Assembly: GCF_034366625.1 (NCBI RefSeq)
Contig: NZ_JAXMIH010000006.1
Location: 558,001 to 622,000, forward strand
DNA length: 64,000 nt
Origin: Prosthecobacter sp.
GTDB taxonomy: Bacteria; Verrucomicrobiota; Verrucomicrobiia; Verrucomicrobiales; Verrucomicrobiaceae
Reading direction: 5' to 3'
The stretch's first letter is position 1, and every line of letters begins with the position of its first letter. This document shows, piece by piece, positions 1-8,079 of the stretch. The position numbers were made by a program, and so were the translations under genes. The notes below the pieces were generated by a model. It did no database searches. It saw only the letters and a list, made by a program, of their open reading frames with translations, and was not told where the DNA came from.

Positions 1-1
1 G

Positions 2-1084
2 CTGCCGCTGCTTCAGCGCTGGCTTTCCACACGGCTGGAGAAGCCGCGGCGTGTCCACACGCTGATTCTAGTGCCCACGCGGGAACTGGCGGCGCAGGTC
101 ACTGAGACGGTGCTGCGCTGCTCGGTGCATCTACCGGAGCGGATCAAAGTGGTGAGCGCGTTTGGCGGAGTTTCGATCAATCCACAGATGATGGCGCTGC
201 GCGGTGGGGCGGACTTTGTGATCGCGACGCCGGGGCGGCTGCTCGATCTCGTGGATCACAATGCGCTGCATCTTTCCTATGTCTCCGCGCTGGTGCTGGA
301 TGAGGCGGATCGGTTGTTGGATCTTGGCTTCGCCGATGAGTTGAAGCGCGTGCTCGCACTGCTGCCGAAGCGTCGACAAAATCTGCTGTTCTCGGCGACG
401 TTCCCCGAAGCCGTACAAGCTCTGGCGAAGGAGCTGCTGCATGAACCAACGGTGATCGAGATCGAAAGCGCGCCGACTGAAATGCCTGTCATCGAGCAGC
501 GCGCCATCGAGGTGGACACCGACCAGCGCACGCCGCTGCTGCGGCATTTGATCAAGACCGAAGGCTGGAAGCGCGTGCTCGTCTTTGTAGCAAAGCAATA
601 CAGCGCTGAGCATGTGGCTGATAAGCTGCGCCGCAGCGGCATCGGCGCGGTGGCCTTTCATGGCGACCTCAGTCAAGGCGCGCGCAGTCAGGCTTTGGCG
701 GACTTCAAAGAGTCGCAAATTCAGGTGCTCGTCGCCACGGACCTCGCAGGACGCGGATTGGACATCGTGCAACTGCCCGTGGTGGTGAACTACGACCTGC
801 CGCGCTCCGCCGTGGATTACACACACCGCATCGGCCGCACGGGTCGTGCGGGCGAAGCGGGTGTCGCGGTGAGCTTCATCACGGCAGAATCCCACGCACA
901 CTTCTGTCTCATCGAGAAGCGCCATCATCTAAGCATCGCACGCGAGCAGATCCCTGGCTTTGAGCCGCTGGATCTGGCACCGCCGCCCTCACCAAGCACC
1001 GGTGGCATCAAAGGCCGACGCAAAAGCAAGAAAGACAAACTGCGCGAGGCTGCAGCGCGACAGAGCGGCTCTGTTACTCGCTAA
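2..1084 (+). CDS. DEAD-box RNA helicase, 5' end outside window
   Basis: ATP-dependent RNA helicase of the DEAD-box (SF2) family, acting on structured RNA in ribosome assembly or mRNA turnover. The frame is open to the left edge, so the Q motif and Walker A are missing from the window. Visible motifs in order are PTREL (motif Ia), TPGR (Ib), LDEADRLLDLGF (II), SAT (III), VATDLAGRGLDI (V) and HRIGRTGRAG (VI). The short C-terminal tail is basic (GRRKSKKDK), as in RhlE-like members. An internal GTG at 71 precedes PTREL but cannot be the true start, because the upstream frame continues with helicase-like sequence. The gene ends by overlapping the convergent response-regulator gene by 4 bases. The family is certain; the subfamily is not. 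Confidence 0.93.
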   Translation: MPLLQRWLSTRLEKPRRVHTLILVPTRELAAQVTETVLRCSVHLPERIKVVSAFGGVSINPQMMALRGGADFVIATPGRLLDLVDHNALHLSYVSALVLDEADRLLDLGFADELKRVLALLPKRRQNLLFSATFPEAVQALAKELLHEPTVIEIESAPTEMPVIEQRAIEVDTDQRTPLLRHLIKTEGWKRVLVFVAKQYSAEHVADKLRRSGIGAVAFHGDLSQGARSQALADFKESQIQVLVATDLAGRGLDIVQLPVVVNYDLPRSAVDYTHRIGRTGRAGEAGVAVSFITAESHAHFCLIEKRHHLSIAREQIPGFEPLDLAPPPSPSTGGIKGRRKSKKDKLREAAARQSGSVTR

Positions 1085-1713
1085 ACAAGTCCTTCCTTGA
1101 GTGCCTTCGCCACGGCTCCGGTGCGCGTGTTCACCTCCAGCTTCTCGTAGATGCGGCGCAGATAGGTATCGACGGTGTGGATGCTGAGTGTAAGCCGGTC
1201 GGCGATCTCTTTTTTGATGAGACCGGTGGTCATGAGCTGGAGGATCTCTTTCTCGCGTTCACTGAGGCCGTAGTCGCTCTGCTTCGGAGCGAACTTGGAA
1301 AACATGTCGAGCACGCGACGGGCGATTCGCGAGGTCATGGGTGAGCCGCCGGTCAAGGCATCGCGCACGGCCTGGATGATCTCGGTGGCGCTACTAGTCT
1401 TCAACAGATAGCCGGCGGCACCAGCGCAGATGGCCTGGAAGACTTTGTCGTCGTCCTCAAAGACGGTGAGGATAACGACGAGCGTTTTGGGAGCGCGTTC
1501 CTTGATGAGGCGGATGCCGTCGAGGCCACTCATGCCGGGCAGACCGACATCGAGGAGGATCAAATCAGGTGTGTCGTCGTTGGCGAGTGCGGCGAGGAGC
1601 TTTTCGCACGAATCAAAATCGCGGGTGCATTGCAGGCCGGTTTCGGCATTCAACACGCGGACAAGCGTGCGGCGGAAAGCGGCGTGATCTTCGACAATCC
1701 AGATCTCGTTCAT
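1081..1713 (-). CDS. NarL/FixJ-type response regulator (REC + LuxR HTH)
   Basis: Two-component response regulator, 210 aa. The N-terminal receiver domain has the acidic pair near E8-D9, a phospho-acceptor Asp55 in LILLDVGLPG, and the conserved Lys105 in GYLLK. The C-terminal LuxR-type helix-turn-helix (about residues 145-205) begins LSEREKEILQLM and includes the recognition segment IKKEIADRLTLSIHTVDTYL. Phosphorylation by the adjacent kinase would be expected to drive DNA binding. Its ATG overlaps the kinase stop codon by 4 bases, so the pair is very probably translationally coupled. The target genes cannot be read from the sequence. Confidence 0.95.
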   Translation of the reverse strand: MNEIWIVEDHAAFRRTLVRVLNAETGLQCTRDFDSCEKLLAALANDDTPDLILLDVGLPGMSGLDGIRLIKERAPKTLVVILTVFEDDDKVFQAICAGAAGYLLKTSSATEIIQAVRDALTGGSPMTSRIARRVLDMFSKFAPKQSDYGLSEREKEILQLMTTGLIKKEIADRLTLSIHTVDTYLRRIYEKLEVNTRTGAVAKALKEGLV

Positions 1714-3632
1714 GGTAAAGTGGCCTCCAGCGTGATGCGCGTGCCTTTGCCAGGCACGCTGGTGATGTGAAGCGTGCCATCAAGCACTTCGGCACGATGA
1801 CGAAGGTTGGCGAGGCCGTTTCCGGCGGTGACGGCATCGGCATCGAAGCCACAGCCATTGTCCTCGATGCGGAGGGTAAAGCGTTTTGCCTGCCAGGTGA
1901 TCTCGATCATCACCCGCGTTGCTTGCGCATGGCGGGTGATGTTGTGCGCGGCTTCGCGGAAGAAAAGGAAGACCTGGCGATGAAACTCCAGCGAAGCGGT
2001 GGTCGGATCGTCGCCACTGGGCGTATTGAGGTGCCAGTCGATGCCTTTGAGCAGTGCGGCGGCGCTTTGACGCATGGCTTCGACGAGACTGGTCAGCTTC
2101 GGTGCATCGCCCTCGCGCACGAGCCAGATGATACCGCGCATGGAATCAGCGGCCTCGCCAGCAAGACGATGAATTTCTTCGAGTGATTCGGAGGCACCGT
2201 CTTCACGCAAGGCCAGCTCGGACATCAAACGGATGCTGCCGAGATGGCTGCCAATCTCGTCGTGCAAATCACGCGAGATGCGTTGACGCAACGCCTCCAT
2301 TTCGAGACGACGCGAGCGACGCAGGTGGAGCAGGAAGGCGAGGGTGGCACCGATGCCGATGGCGGTGAGGGCGAGGGCAAGATAGACGGCGCGCTCTTGA
2401 GCTTTACGCACGGCGAGGTTGGTTTCGATGTCGAGGAAGGCCAGGCGGCCTTCGAATTCGCGTCGCTTCGACAGATCGGCGAGCCACCTGGCCTCGTCGA
2501 GCAGCACACCGGCGCTGGCGCGGCCTTCGAGCAGATTCGCGTGATTCCACGCGGCGGTGATGGTGCTGTCAGAACTCGTCACCGTGGCCTCGCGTGCAAT
2601 GTTTTGGCCGTTTGCGAAGGCTTGCAGCTCCGCGAGCGCGAAAACGAAATCGCCGCTGCGCTCCCACAGGCGTGTGGCGGTGATTTGAATGCTGCGCGCG
2701 CGCAAACCGGGCGTGGAAAAGGCCACGGGGGTGTCGCCGGGATTGGTGAAATCGGCGGTGGTGCTGTCGAAGATGATTTTTCCATCCGCCTCGATCTTGA
2801 AGCGCTGCGGGAAGCCGAAACCGAAGCGGTCCGGGTAGTCGCGCGGATGCGCGGGGATGAGGCGGATCTCGTCGATGTCGCGCACGGAGCCGAGATCGAC
2901 GCGCAACCAGCTCGTGGAGTCTGCGCGGGTGAAAATGGCGCTGTGCCAGCCGTTGCCATTCACGGCATCGGCGCGCAGCGGCAGACCGAGCGCATGGCAG
3001 CCATCGACGACATGCCTGGGCGACCACGTGGGCAGCGTCTCGACGGATTTTGGCGCGAGCACGGGGGCATGCAGCGCCACATTTCGCCCACCGCTGAAGA
3101 CGAGCAATTCGCCGAGGCAGAAGATGAACTGATTCGCCAAGCGTGGCTTGGGCACGAGCTTCGTGGCGGTGAAACGCACATGCCGTGCCTTCACATTTAG
3201 CGCGGGGACAAACCAAGGCGCGAGCGGCATTGCCACGTCGCCCACGGTTTGATCCAGCAGCGTCGTGGATTCAGCAAAGAGCGGATCATTCGACGCGTCG
3301 ATGCGGAAGCGCCGTGGGAAACCGTGCACCTCCGCAGCGCCGAGCATCGCCGGGATGACGACGACGGCGTCCAGTGCGCGCTCCACGCCGAGATCGATTT
3401 GAATCCAACGCACCGCATCCGGCTGTGCGGTGATGCCGCTGTGGAACCCAGCGTGCTCATGCGGCTGCGGCACGGGCATGGGCGGCAATTGATTGAGCTC
3501 CGCATGAAGCCACTGATGCTCATAATCCAGGCGCGTGAGCTTCGAATTCAGCCAAGCCCAAGGCACACCAGCCTGCGCGGCGGTGGTGACAAGAGCGAGA
3601 CTGAGCAGCCAGGGCTTCAAACAGGGCATCAT
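1710..3632 (-). CDS. Sensor histidine kinase with discoidin-like extracytoplasmic region
   Basis: Membrane histidine kinase, 640 aa from the chosen start. The ORF can be extended upstream to 4094, but that extension lies inside the phosphoesterase gene. The ATG at 3632 begins a clear signal peptide (LLSLALVTTAAQAG) 47 bases after the phosphoesterase stop. Residues about 70-200 and 205-345 look like two discoidin/F5-8C-type beta-sandwich repeats, with IQIDLG and LRVDLG matching each other. One transmembrane helix spans about 415-437. A HisKA_3 dimerisation segment carries His457 in SRDLHDEIGSH. The HATPase has an N-box near N564, DNGCGFD at 591 and GNGLANL at 604. The two outer domains suggest sensing of glycan or another extracellular polymer, which is inference. 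Confidence 0.92.
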   Translation of the reverse strand: MMPCLKPWLLSLALVTTAAQAGVPWAWLNSKLTRLDYEHQWLHAELNQLPPMPVPQPHEHAGFHSGITAQPDAVRWIQIDLGVERALDAVVVIPAMLGAAEVHGFPRRFRIDASNDPLFAESTTLLDQTVGDVAMPLAPWFVPALNVKARHVRFTATKLVPKPRLANQFIFCLGELLVFSGGRNVALHAPVLAPKSVETLPTWSPRHVVDGCHALGLPLRADAVNGNGWHSAIFTRADSTSWLRVDLGSVRDIDEIRLIPAHPRDYPDRFGFGFPQRFKIEADGKIIFDSTTADFTNPGDTPVAFSTPGLRARSIQITATRLWERSGDFVFALAELQAFANGQNIAREATVTSSDSTITAAWNHANLLEGRASAGVLLDEARWLADLSKRREFEGRLAFLDIETNLAVRKAQERAVYLALALTAIGIGATLAFLLHLRRSRRLEMEALRQRISRDLHDEIGSHLGSIRLMSELALREDGASESLEEIHRLAGEAADSMRGIIWLVREGDAPKLTSLVEAMRQSAAALLKGIDWHLNTPSGDDPTTASLEFHRQVFLFFREAAHNITRHAQATRVMIEITWQAKRFTLRIEDNGCGFDADAVTAGNGLANLRHRAEVLDGTLHITSVPGKGTRITLEATLP

Positions 3633-3679
3633 TCCCGCCGCGCCGCGAAGCGCAACCCACGCGTGCGCGGGACATGCCG

Positions 3680-4807
3680 TCACGGCTTGCGTTTGGCGAT
3701 CTCGGTCGTGTCCAGCACCTCGCCGCGAAGGTTTTTGAACTGGAGCTTCATCGTTGGAGCACCAGCGGTGATAGTGAGGAGGAGGTAGTTGTCCACGCGA
3801 GCGTGGAACTTGGATTGTGGGTCTTTGTAGAGGTCGCCGTCGCCTTTGAGGCAGGTGTTGTAATAGGGGGGACCACCGCTGAGTTCGGCACGGTCGGCGA
3901 AGTAGCCGAAGCCGGTGATGAGGGCGCTGCCTTTGCGGAAATGCTCGTGCCACGCGCCTTTCGTGAGTCCCTGCACTTGCGTTTGCTTCTCGTTCATCAA
4001 AGTGAGCACGAAGCCGCTCGTGCTGGCTGCCATGGTTTCGGCGAACCATTGGAACTGCGGTGAATCCGGCTGCCAAGCGTGACAGGTCTGCCATGTGGTG
4101 CCGAAGTCCTGGATGTGATTGAGATCAAGCGCGATGAAACGCAGGTCGAAGCCGGAGAGGTCGAAGTGCCATTTCCATTCGTCGCCGGGCAGGGCGAAGA
4201 ACTCGCGATACGCGGCGGCCTCCACATCATAGACGGCATGCGCAGGCGGTTTGGGGCCGCGGCCGGTGATCTCGCGGTCGTGATTGCCGAGGATCGGCAT
4301 GAAGGGCGTGCGGCGAAAGAGATCGCGGTTGGCGTCGATGAGCGCACTGAAGGCTTTCGTGCCTTCTTTGCCCTTCTCGTGCAGGCTGGCGACGTTGTCG
4401 CCGACGGTGAGCAGCAGATGCACGTCGTCTTTGATGATGGCGCTCACGTCCTTGCCCGGCGCATAGCCCCAATCGCCGACGATGGCGATGCGGAGGTCTT
4501 TACTCGGGTAGCCTTTGAAGCTGGACACCGTCGAAACGTCATCGCCACTGCGCACGCGGTAGTGATAGACCACGTCTCTCTGCTCCAGCGGGATCTTGAC
4601 GTGATGGAGCTTGGTTTTGCGCTCCGAGATCACGCGCTGTCCGAGCGCCTCGCTGGTGCCAAACTCGACGACGGAGTCGTTGGGCGTGTCGGTTTCCCAG
4701 TTGATGATGATCTTCGAGGGATCGCTCGTCGCATGCGTGAGCCAGATGCGCTCGATGGGCGCGGCAAAAGCGGTGGTGGCGGCGAGGAGAAGAAGGGGGC
4801 GGATCAT
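3680..4807 (-). CDS. Secreted purple-acid-phosphatase-like metallophosphoesterase, distal ligands altered
   Basis: 375-aa protein with a signal peptide (LLLLAATTAFAA). Residues about 18-98 resemble the Fn3-like N-terminal domain of purple acid phosphatases. The metallophosphoesterase core follows, with GDWG at 111, GDN at 136 and GNHD at 174. These supply the first-half metal ligands. The usual second-half ligands are not where expected. The H-x-P strand motif reads VLTLMNEKQ near 268-276, and the GHxH motif appears as GFGY at 300-303. Activity may therefore be lost or changed. The start overlaps the nucleotidyltransferase stop by 4 bases, and the sensor-kinase gene follows 47 bases downstream, so one transcript is likely. 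Family confidence is good; catalytic competence is doubtful. Confidence 0.8.
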   Translation of the reverse strand: MIRPLLLLAATTAFAAPIERIWLTHATSDPSKIIINWETDTPNDSVVEFGTSEALGQRVISERKTKLHHVKIPLEQRDVVYHYRVRSGDDVSTVSSFKGYPSKDLRIAIVGDWGYAPGKDVSAIIKDDVHLLLTVGDNVASLHEKGKEGTKAFSALIDANRDLFRRTPFMPILGNHDREITGRGPKPPAHAVYDVEAAAYREFFALPGDEWKWHFDLSGFDLRFIALDLNHIQDFGTTWQTCHAWQPDSPQFQWFAETMAASTSGFVLTLMNEKQTQVQGLTKGAWHEHFRKGSALITGFGYFADRAELSGGPPYYNTCLKGDGDLYKDPQSKFHARVDNYLLLTITAGAPTMKLQFKNLRGEVLDTTEIAKRKP

Positions 4808-5259
4808 GAAGGTTTGTCTCCAGCTCGGCGGATTTCATCCAGATCGACGATGTCTTGCGGTCTGCCGGCATGTGTCTTCGCTGTGATCAAGGACTGCTTG
4901 GAAAGGTAGTTGATGGGAAACCCCTCGCTTTCATCAATGGCCCGGGTTTCCCAGCAGGATTGGAATCGCAGTCCAGGCAGAGATGTCAGGAAATCAAACA
5001 GGACCGGCGCGCGCCCCACCATGTATTGAAAGCTCTCCTGCTCGAAGTCTGCGGGTGCCACGTCGATCAAAGGCATGCCAAACTCGCCGAAGGCGCTCAT
5101 CACACGAACGGCATTGGCGGGTGACGGCTCCAGCCAGAGATCGAGATCCTTGGTAAAACGCGGCTGAGAGTAATGCATGGCCGCATAACCGCCCACCACG
5201 AGGTAGCGAACCTCATGCTTCGCGAACAGCCTTAGCAAGTCTTGAAAATCGGAGTTCAT
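4804..5259 (-). CDS. Nucleotidyltransferase-fold protein (MNT/DUF6036-like)
   Basis: Small 151-aa protein with the N-terminal nucleotidyltransferase signature: VGGYAAMHYSQPRFTKDLDL around residues 22-41, i.e. GG, then R-x-T-x-DLD with Asp38 and Asp40 as likely metal ligands. The remainder is a short helical region. Proteins of this size and pattern include antitoxin-like or orphan nucleotidyltransferases of the AbiEii/MNT superfamily; the exact substrate is unknown. The gene overlaps a short upstream ORF by 47 bases and the downstream phosphoesterase by 4 bases. That tight packing with a phosphoesterase and a kinase is unusual and may simply reflect operon insertion. The fold is well supported; the role is not. 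Confidence 0.8.
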   Translation of the reverse strand: MNSDFQDLLRLFAKHEVRYLVVGGYAAMHYSQPRFTKDLDLWLEPSPANAVRVMSAFGEFGMPLIDVAPADFEQESFQYMVGRAPVLFDFLTSLPGLRFQSCWETRAIDESEGFPINYLSKQSLITAKTHAGRPQDIVDLDEIRRAGDKPS

Positions 5260-5443
5260 TCAGATCACGTTTCTGGGCTTTCCAGGTCTCCACCACCAGT
5301 TCCCAGGCGGCCTGCCGTATCTGGGCTCCGCCTGCCTGCTGCCAGAAACGGATGTTCTGTGTGCGCATGTCATCCAAGCTGGCGCATCGAACACCGTGCC
5401 AGCCGGTGCGCGGGGATGTCGTTGTTGTTGGATGCGGTTCCAT
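5213..5443 (-). CDS. Small hypothetical protein upstream of nucleotidyltransferase
   Basis: Predicted 76-aa protein with no recognised domain. The C-terminal 50 residues form a plausible amphipathic helical segment (FWQQAGGAQIRQAAWELVVE) and look protein-like. The N-terminal 25 residues are low-quality, so translation may instead start at the ATG near 5368, giving about 51 aa. Its end overlaps the nucleotidyltransferase start by 47 bases in a different frame. Small helical partners often sit just upstream of orphan nucleotidyltransferases, so a two-component unit is possible. Nothing in the sequence proves expression. Confidence 0.45.
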   Translation of the reverse strand: MEPHPTTTTSPRTGWHGVRCASLDDMRTQNIRFWQQAGGAQIRQAAWELVVETWKAQKRDLNELRFSRLAKAVREA

Positions 5444-5526
5444 GCTGGAAGGGAAATTAGAAGCTTTCGACGCCTTTTCAATACTGCCCTGTATTCAGAT
5501 GGACAGCAGCGAACGCATAGGATGCA

Positions 5527-6891
5527 TCATTTGGCGAGAATCTCCTCCAGCACGCGGCCATCTTGCTGCGGCAGCTTGAGGTCCATGAGTTTCGCGATGG
5601 TGGGTGCCACGTCGAGATTGGCCATGCGCTCAAGCACGACGCCTTTTTTGATGCCACGGCCGCTGGCGATGAAGATGCCGTCGAGTTCGGGGTCGCCATT
5701 GAAGAAGCCGTGCGTGCCGCCGTAGTTCGTGGTGGGCGCGGTCACCGCATCGCCTGCGGCGGCGTTGTTGAAGGCGTGGCCGTCCTTGGCGTAGAGCACG
5801 AGATCGCCCATGCCCTGGTTTTCCTCCGGCGTCGGCATGCCGAGTGTGTGGCCGTCCTTGCCTTCGATCACGCGATCCACGCCTTCGGTCTGCGCGAACA
5901 TTTCCTTGAGCTTCGGCAGCAGCTCGGCCTTGCGGGCGGGATCGTTCACATAGACGAAGGCCATGCCGCCCTGGGTCATGCAAAAGGCGTCGCAAGTGGT
6001 GATCATGGGGCCGAGAGCGGTGGCGAGTCCGGCTTTTTTCAGCACGACGTTCGGATACACATACTTCGACACTTTTTTGAAGCCGTGATCGGTGGCGATG
6101 AGGAAGGTGGTGCGGTCCCGCAGGCCGCTTTCCTCCACGGCTTGGATCAAATCGCCGACGAGCTTGTCCGCGTAGGCCAGCGCGGTGTGGCTGGCCATGG
6201 TGCCGGGGCCGTAGGTGTGGTGCGTGGCGTCGGTGTTGAGCGTGTGATAGAGCAGCAGGTTGGGTTTGTGAGTCTTGAAGATGTGGATTGCGGCCTTGGT
6301 CCACATGTTGTCGAGAAAGGTCACGCTCTTGCGCTGTGGTCCGAGCTGCATCCACTCGATGTGCTCCGGCGTGATCGTGCCAGCGGCAATCATTTCCTTC
6401 ACGACCGGGCTTTCGGCCTCCGGCAGCTCCGCAAAGCTCCAGGTGATGGTGCCGGGACGCGTGACGGCCACCCAGTCGGACTCCGCCGTGGTCAGGCCGT
6501 TTTGGTGAGCGATGTCATACAGCGTGGGCACATGCACCAGCCGCGATTTATCCACCCAAGGCTCGATCTTCGCGGGTTTGTTGCCTTCTTGCCGCACGAG
6601 CAGGCCGTTGAAGAGCACGCCGTGCTTGCGCGGCTCCACGCCGGTGACGAGTGTGGTGTGGTTGATCCAGGTGATCGATGGATTGCTCACCGTCATCGCC
6701 TTCGTGCTTGCGCCTTCGGCGGCCAGCTTGCGCAGGTTCGGCACCTGCAGCGACGGATCATTCCACATCCAGGCGGGGAAGCCGTCGATGCTGATGAGGA
6801 TGACGTGATGGTCCTTGTTGCCCGACTTTGAACAAGAGGTCAAGCCGAGGACAATGACGATGCCGAGAAGAACGAGGGCGCAAAATTTCAT
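5527..6891 (-). CDS. Lipoprotein type I phosphodiesterase / nucleotide pyrophosphatase family
   Basis: 454-aa alkaline-phosphatase-superfamily enzyme hydrolysing phosphodiester or pyrophosphate bonds outside the cytoplasm. The ATG at 6891 was chosen over the longer ORF start at 7035 because it opens directly on a lipoprotein signal, MKFCALVLLGIVIVLGLTSC, with the lipobox Cys at 20. Core motifs are the metal Asp36 in ISIDGF, the candidate nucleophile Thr74 in NPSITWINHTTLVTG, a D-x-x-H pair in NTDATHHTYG, and ATDHGF near the second metal site. The pattern matches the NPP/type I phosphodiesterase family. It is divergent from the secreted glycerophosphodiesterase, 46 bases apart, suggesting joint use in organophosphate scavenging. 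The substrate is not determinable. Confidence 0.9.
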   Translation of the reverse strand: MKFCALVLLGIVIVLGLTSCSKSGNKDHHVILISIDGFPAWMWNDPSLQVPNLRKLAAEGASTKAMTVSNPSITWINHTTLVTGVEPRKHGVLFNGLLVRQEGNKPAKIEPWVDKSRLVHVPTLYDIAHQNGLTTAESDWVAVTRPGTITWSFAELPEAESPVVKEMIAAGTITPEHIEWMQLGPQRKSVTFLDNMWTKAAIHIFKTHKPNLLLYHTLNTDATHHTYGPGTMASHTALAYADKLVGDLIQAVEESGLRDRTTFLIATDHGFKKVSKYVYPNVVLKKAGLATALGPMITTCDAFCMTQGGMAFVYVNDPARKAELLPKLKEMFAQTEGVDRVIEGKDGHTLGMPTPEENQGMGDLVLYAKDGHAFNNAAAGDAVTAPTTNYGGTHGFFNGDPELDGIFIASGRGIKKGVVLERMANLDVAPTIAKLMDLKLPQQDGRVLEEILAK

Positions 6892-6937
6892 TTGGGGCGA
6901 AGGGTTACGAGTGCTTGCCTCGTTTGCTTTCTCCCTC

Positions 6938-7729
6938 ATGAAGTGCCTCGCTTTTTTTCTTCTCGCCGCCATGTCCGCCCACGCCGTCGAAATCATCGCG
7001 CATCGCGGTTTTTCCGCGCGTGCGCCGGAAAACACGCTCGCGGCGTTTGAACTCGGCTGGAAGCATCAGACCGATGCCTGTGAGCTGGATGTGTATCTTA
7101 CCGCCGATGGCAAGACCGCCGTCATTCATGACAAAGACACGAAACGCACCGCCGGTGTGACGCTGGATGTGGCGAAGTCGAAGCAGGCAGACCTGACTGC
7201 GCTCGGTGCTGGCTCGTGGAAAGGCAAAGAGTGGGCGAATGAGAAAATTCCGACGCTGGAGCAAGCGCTGGCGACTTTGCCGAAGGGCAAGCAGCGCTTC
7301 TTCATCGAGGTCAAATGCGGCGCGGAAATCGTGCCGGAGCTGAAGCGCATCCTGGAGCCGATGAAGGATCGTGCGGATCAACTTGCGATCATCGCGTTCA
7401 AGCGCGACGCGGCGGCGGAATCGAAGAAGGTGCTGCCGTGGATCAAGGTTTACCGCCTCGCTTCCGGCAAAACGAAGGACAAGAAACCCACGGACCTGAA
7501 ACAGCTCATCGCTGACACCACGGCGGACAAACTCGATGGCCTCGACCTCGGTGTGGCTGATTTTCCTTGGGATGAGACGATGGTGAAGCAGATCCGCGAC
7601 GCGGGCTTCGGCCTCTACGTCTGGACGGTCAACAAACCGGCCGATGTGCAGCGTTTTGCGAAGCTCGGCGTCGATGGCATCACCACGGATGATCCAGTCA
7701 TGGTGCGAGAGGTTTTGGCAAAGCCTTGA
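6938..7729 (+). CDS. Secreted glycerophosphodiester phosphodiesterase
   Basis: 263-aa enzyme of the GDPD family (TIM barrel), releasing an alcohol and glycerol-3-phosphate from deacylated phospholipids. The start at 6938 gives a typical signal peptide (CLAFFLLAAMSAHA) immediately before the catalytic HRG; the longer ORF from 6815 would bury it. Catalytic and metal residues visible are His22-Arg23, Glu49 and Asp51 in CELDVYL, His64 in VIHDKD, and the FIEVK strand. The C-terminal YVWTVNKPADVQRF and GVDGITTDDP motifs complete the barrel. Its length is normal for the UgpQ-type branch. It is divergent from the lipoprotein phosphodiesterase, and both point to phosphate or glycerol recovery in the periplasm. 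Confidence 0.95.
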   Translation: MKCLAFFLLAAMSAHAVEIIAHRGFSARAPENTLAAFELGWKHQTDACELDVYLTADGKTAVIHDKDTKRTAGVTLDVAKSKQADLTALGAGSWKGKEWANEKIPTLEQALATLPKGKQRFFIEVKCGAEIVPELKRILEPMKDRADQLAIIAFKRDAAAESKKVLPWIKVYRLASGKTKDKKPTDLKQLIADTTADKLDGLDLGVADFPWDETMVKQIRDAGFGLYVWTVNKPADVQRFAKLGVDGITTDDPVMVREVLAKP

Positions 7730-7745
7730 TGGCAGTGGATCTCCT

Positions 7746-8000
7746 GATCCTGTAGGGATCAGAGAAGGTAGCCGGGGGTAAAGCGAGGAACGAGCGACAC
7801 CCCCGGTTTCAATGAACGCATCGCCAAGTTCAAGGGCGCATGCCGGAGGTATGCGAGCAGCCTCCACCAGCTCAACGGCTACGAAGAGCCGATGAACGCC
7901 GCTAACATCCCCTCAGGATGCGCCCTTGATGGGAATGTGTGTCTTTCGAGGTTCCAGGGGTCTTTGACCCCTGGCTACCTTCTGCGATCCCTGCGGGATC
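7746..8000. repeat. 255-bp structured intergenic element bounded by inverted repeats
   Basis: The 350-bp gap between gdpD and the ABC-F gene is mostly one element. Its ends, 7746-7773 and 7973-8000, are inverted copies matching at 24 of 28 positions, and each starts or ends with its own small palindrome around GGGATC. Inside lie an 8-bp stem (CCGGGGGT with ACACCCCCGG, about 7772-7806) and an 11-bp stem pairing CAAGGGCGCAT (about 7831) with ATGCGCCCTTG (about 7918). There is also a small CGCAT/ATGCG hairpin near 7837-7855 and a perfect 9-bp hairpin CCAGGGGTC-ttt-GACCCCTGG near 7954-7974. No protein is encoded. It resembles a non-autonomous, fold-back intergenic repeat; a role as an RNA leader for the downstream gene is possible. 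Confidence 0.7.
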
Positions 8001-8079
8001 GACTGAACGGATCGAAATCTCGTCTGAAAAAGGTCTAATCCGTCGCAGCAGCAGCAGATTGTGCTATCTCAACCGCCCC

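Noticed and set aside
3633..4094. N-terminal extension of the histidine kinase ORF
   Set aside because: It lies within the phosphoesterase gene in another frame and gives Arg-rich non-conserved sequence; the ATG at 3632 begins a signal peptide.
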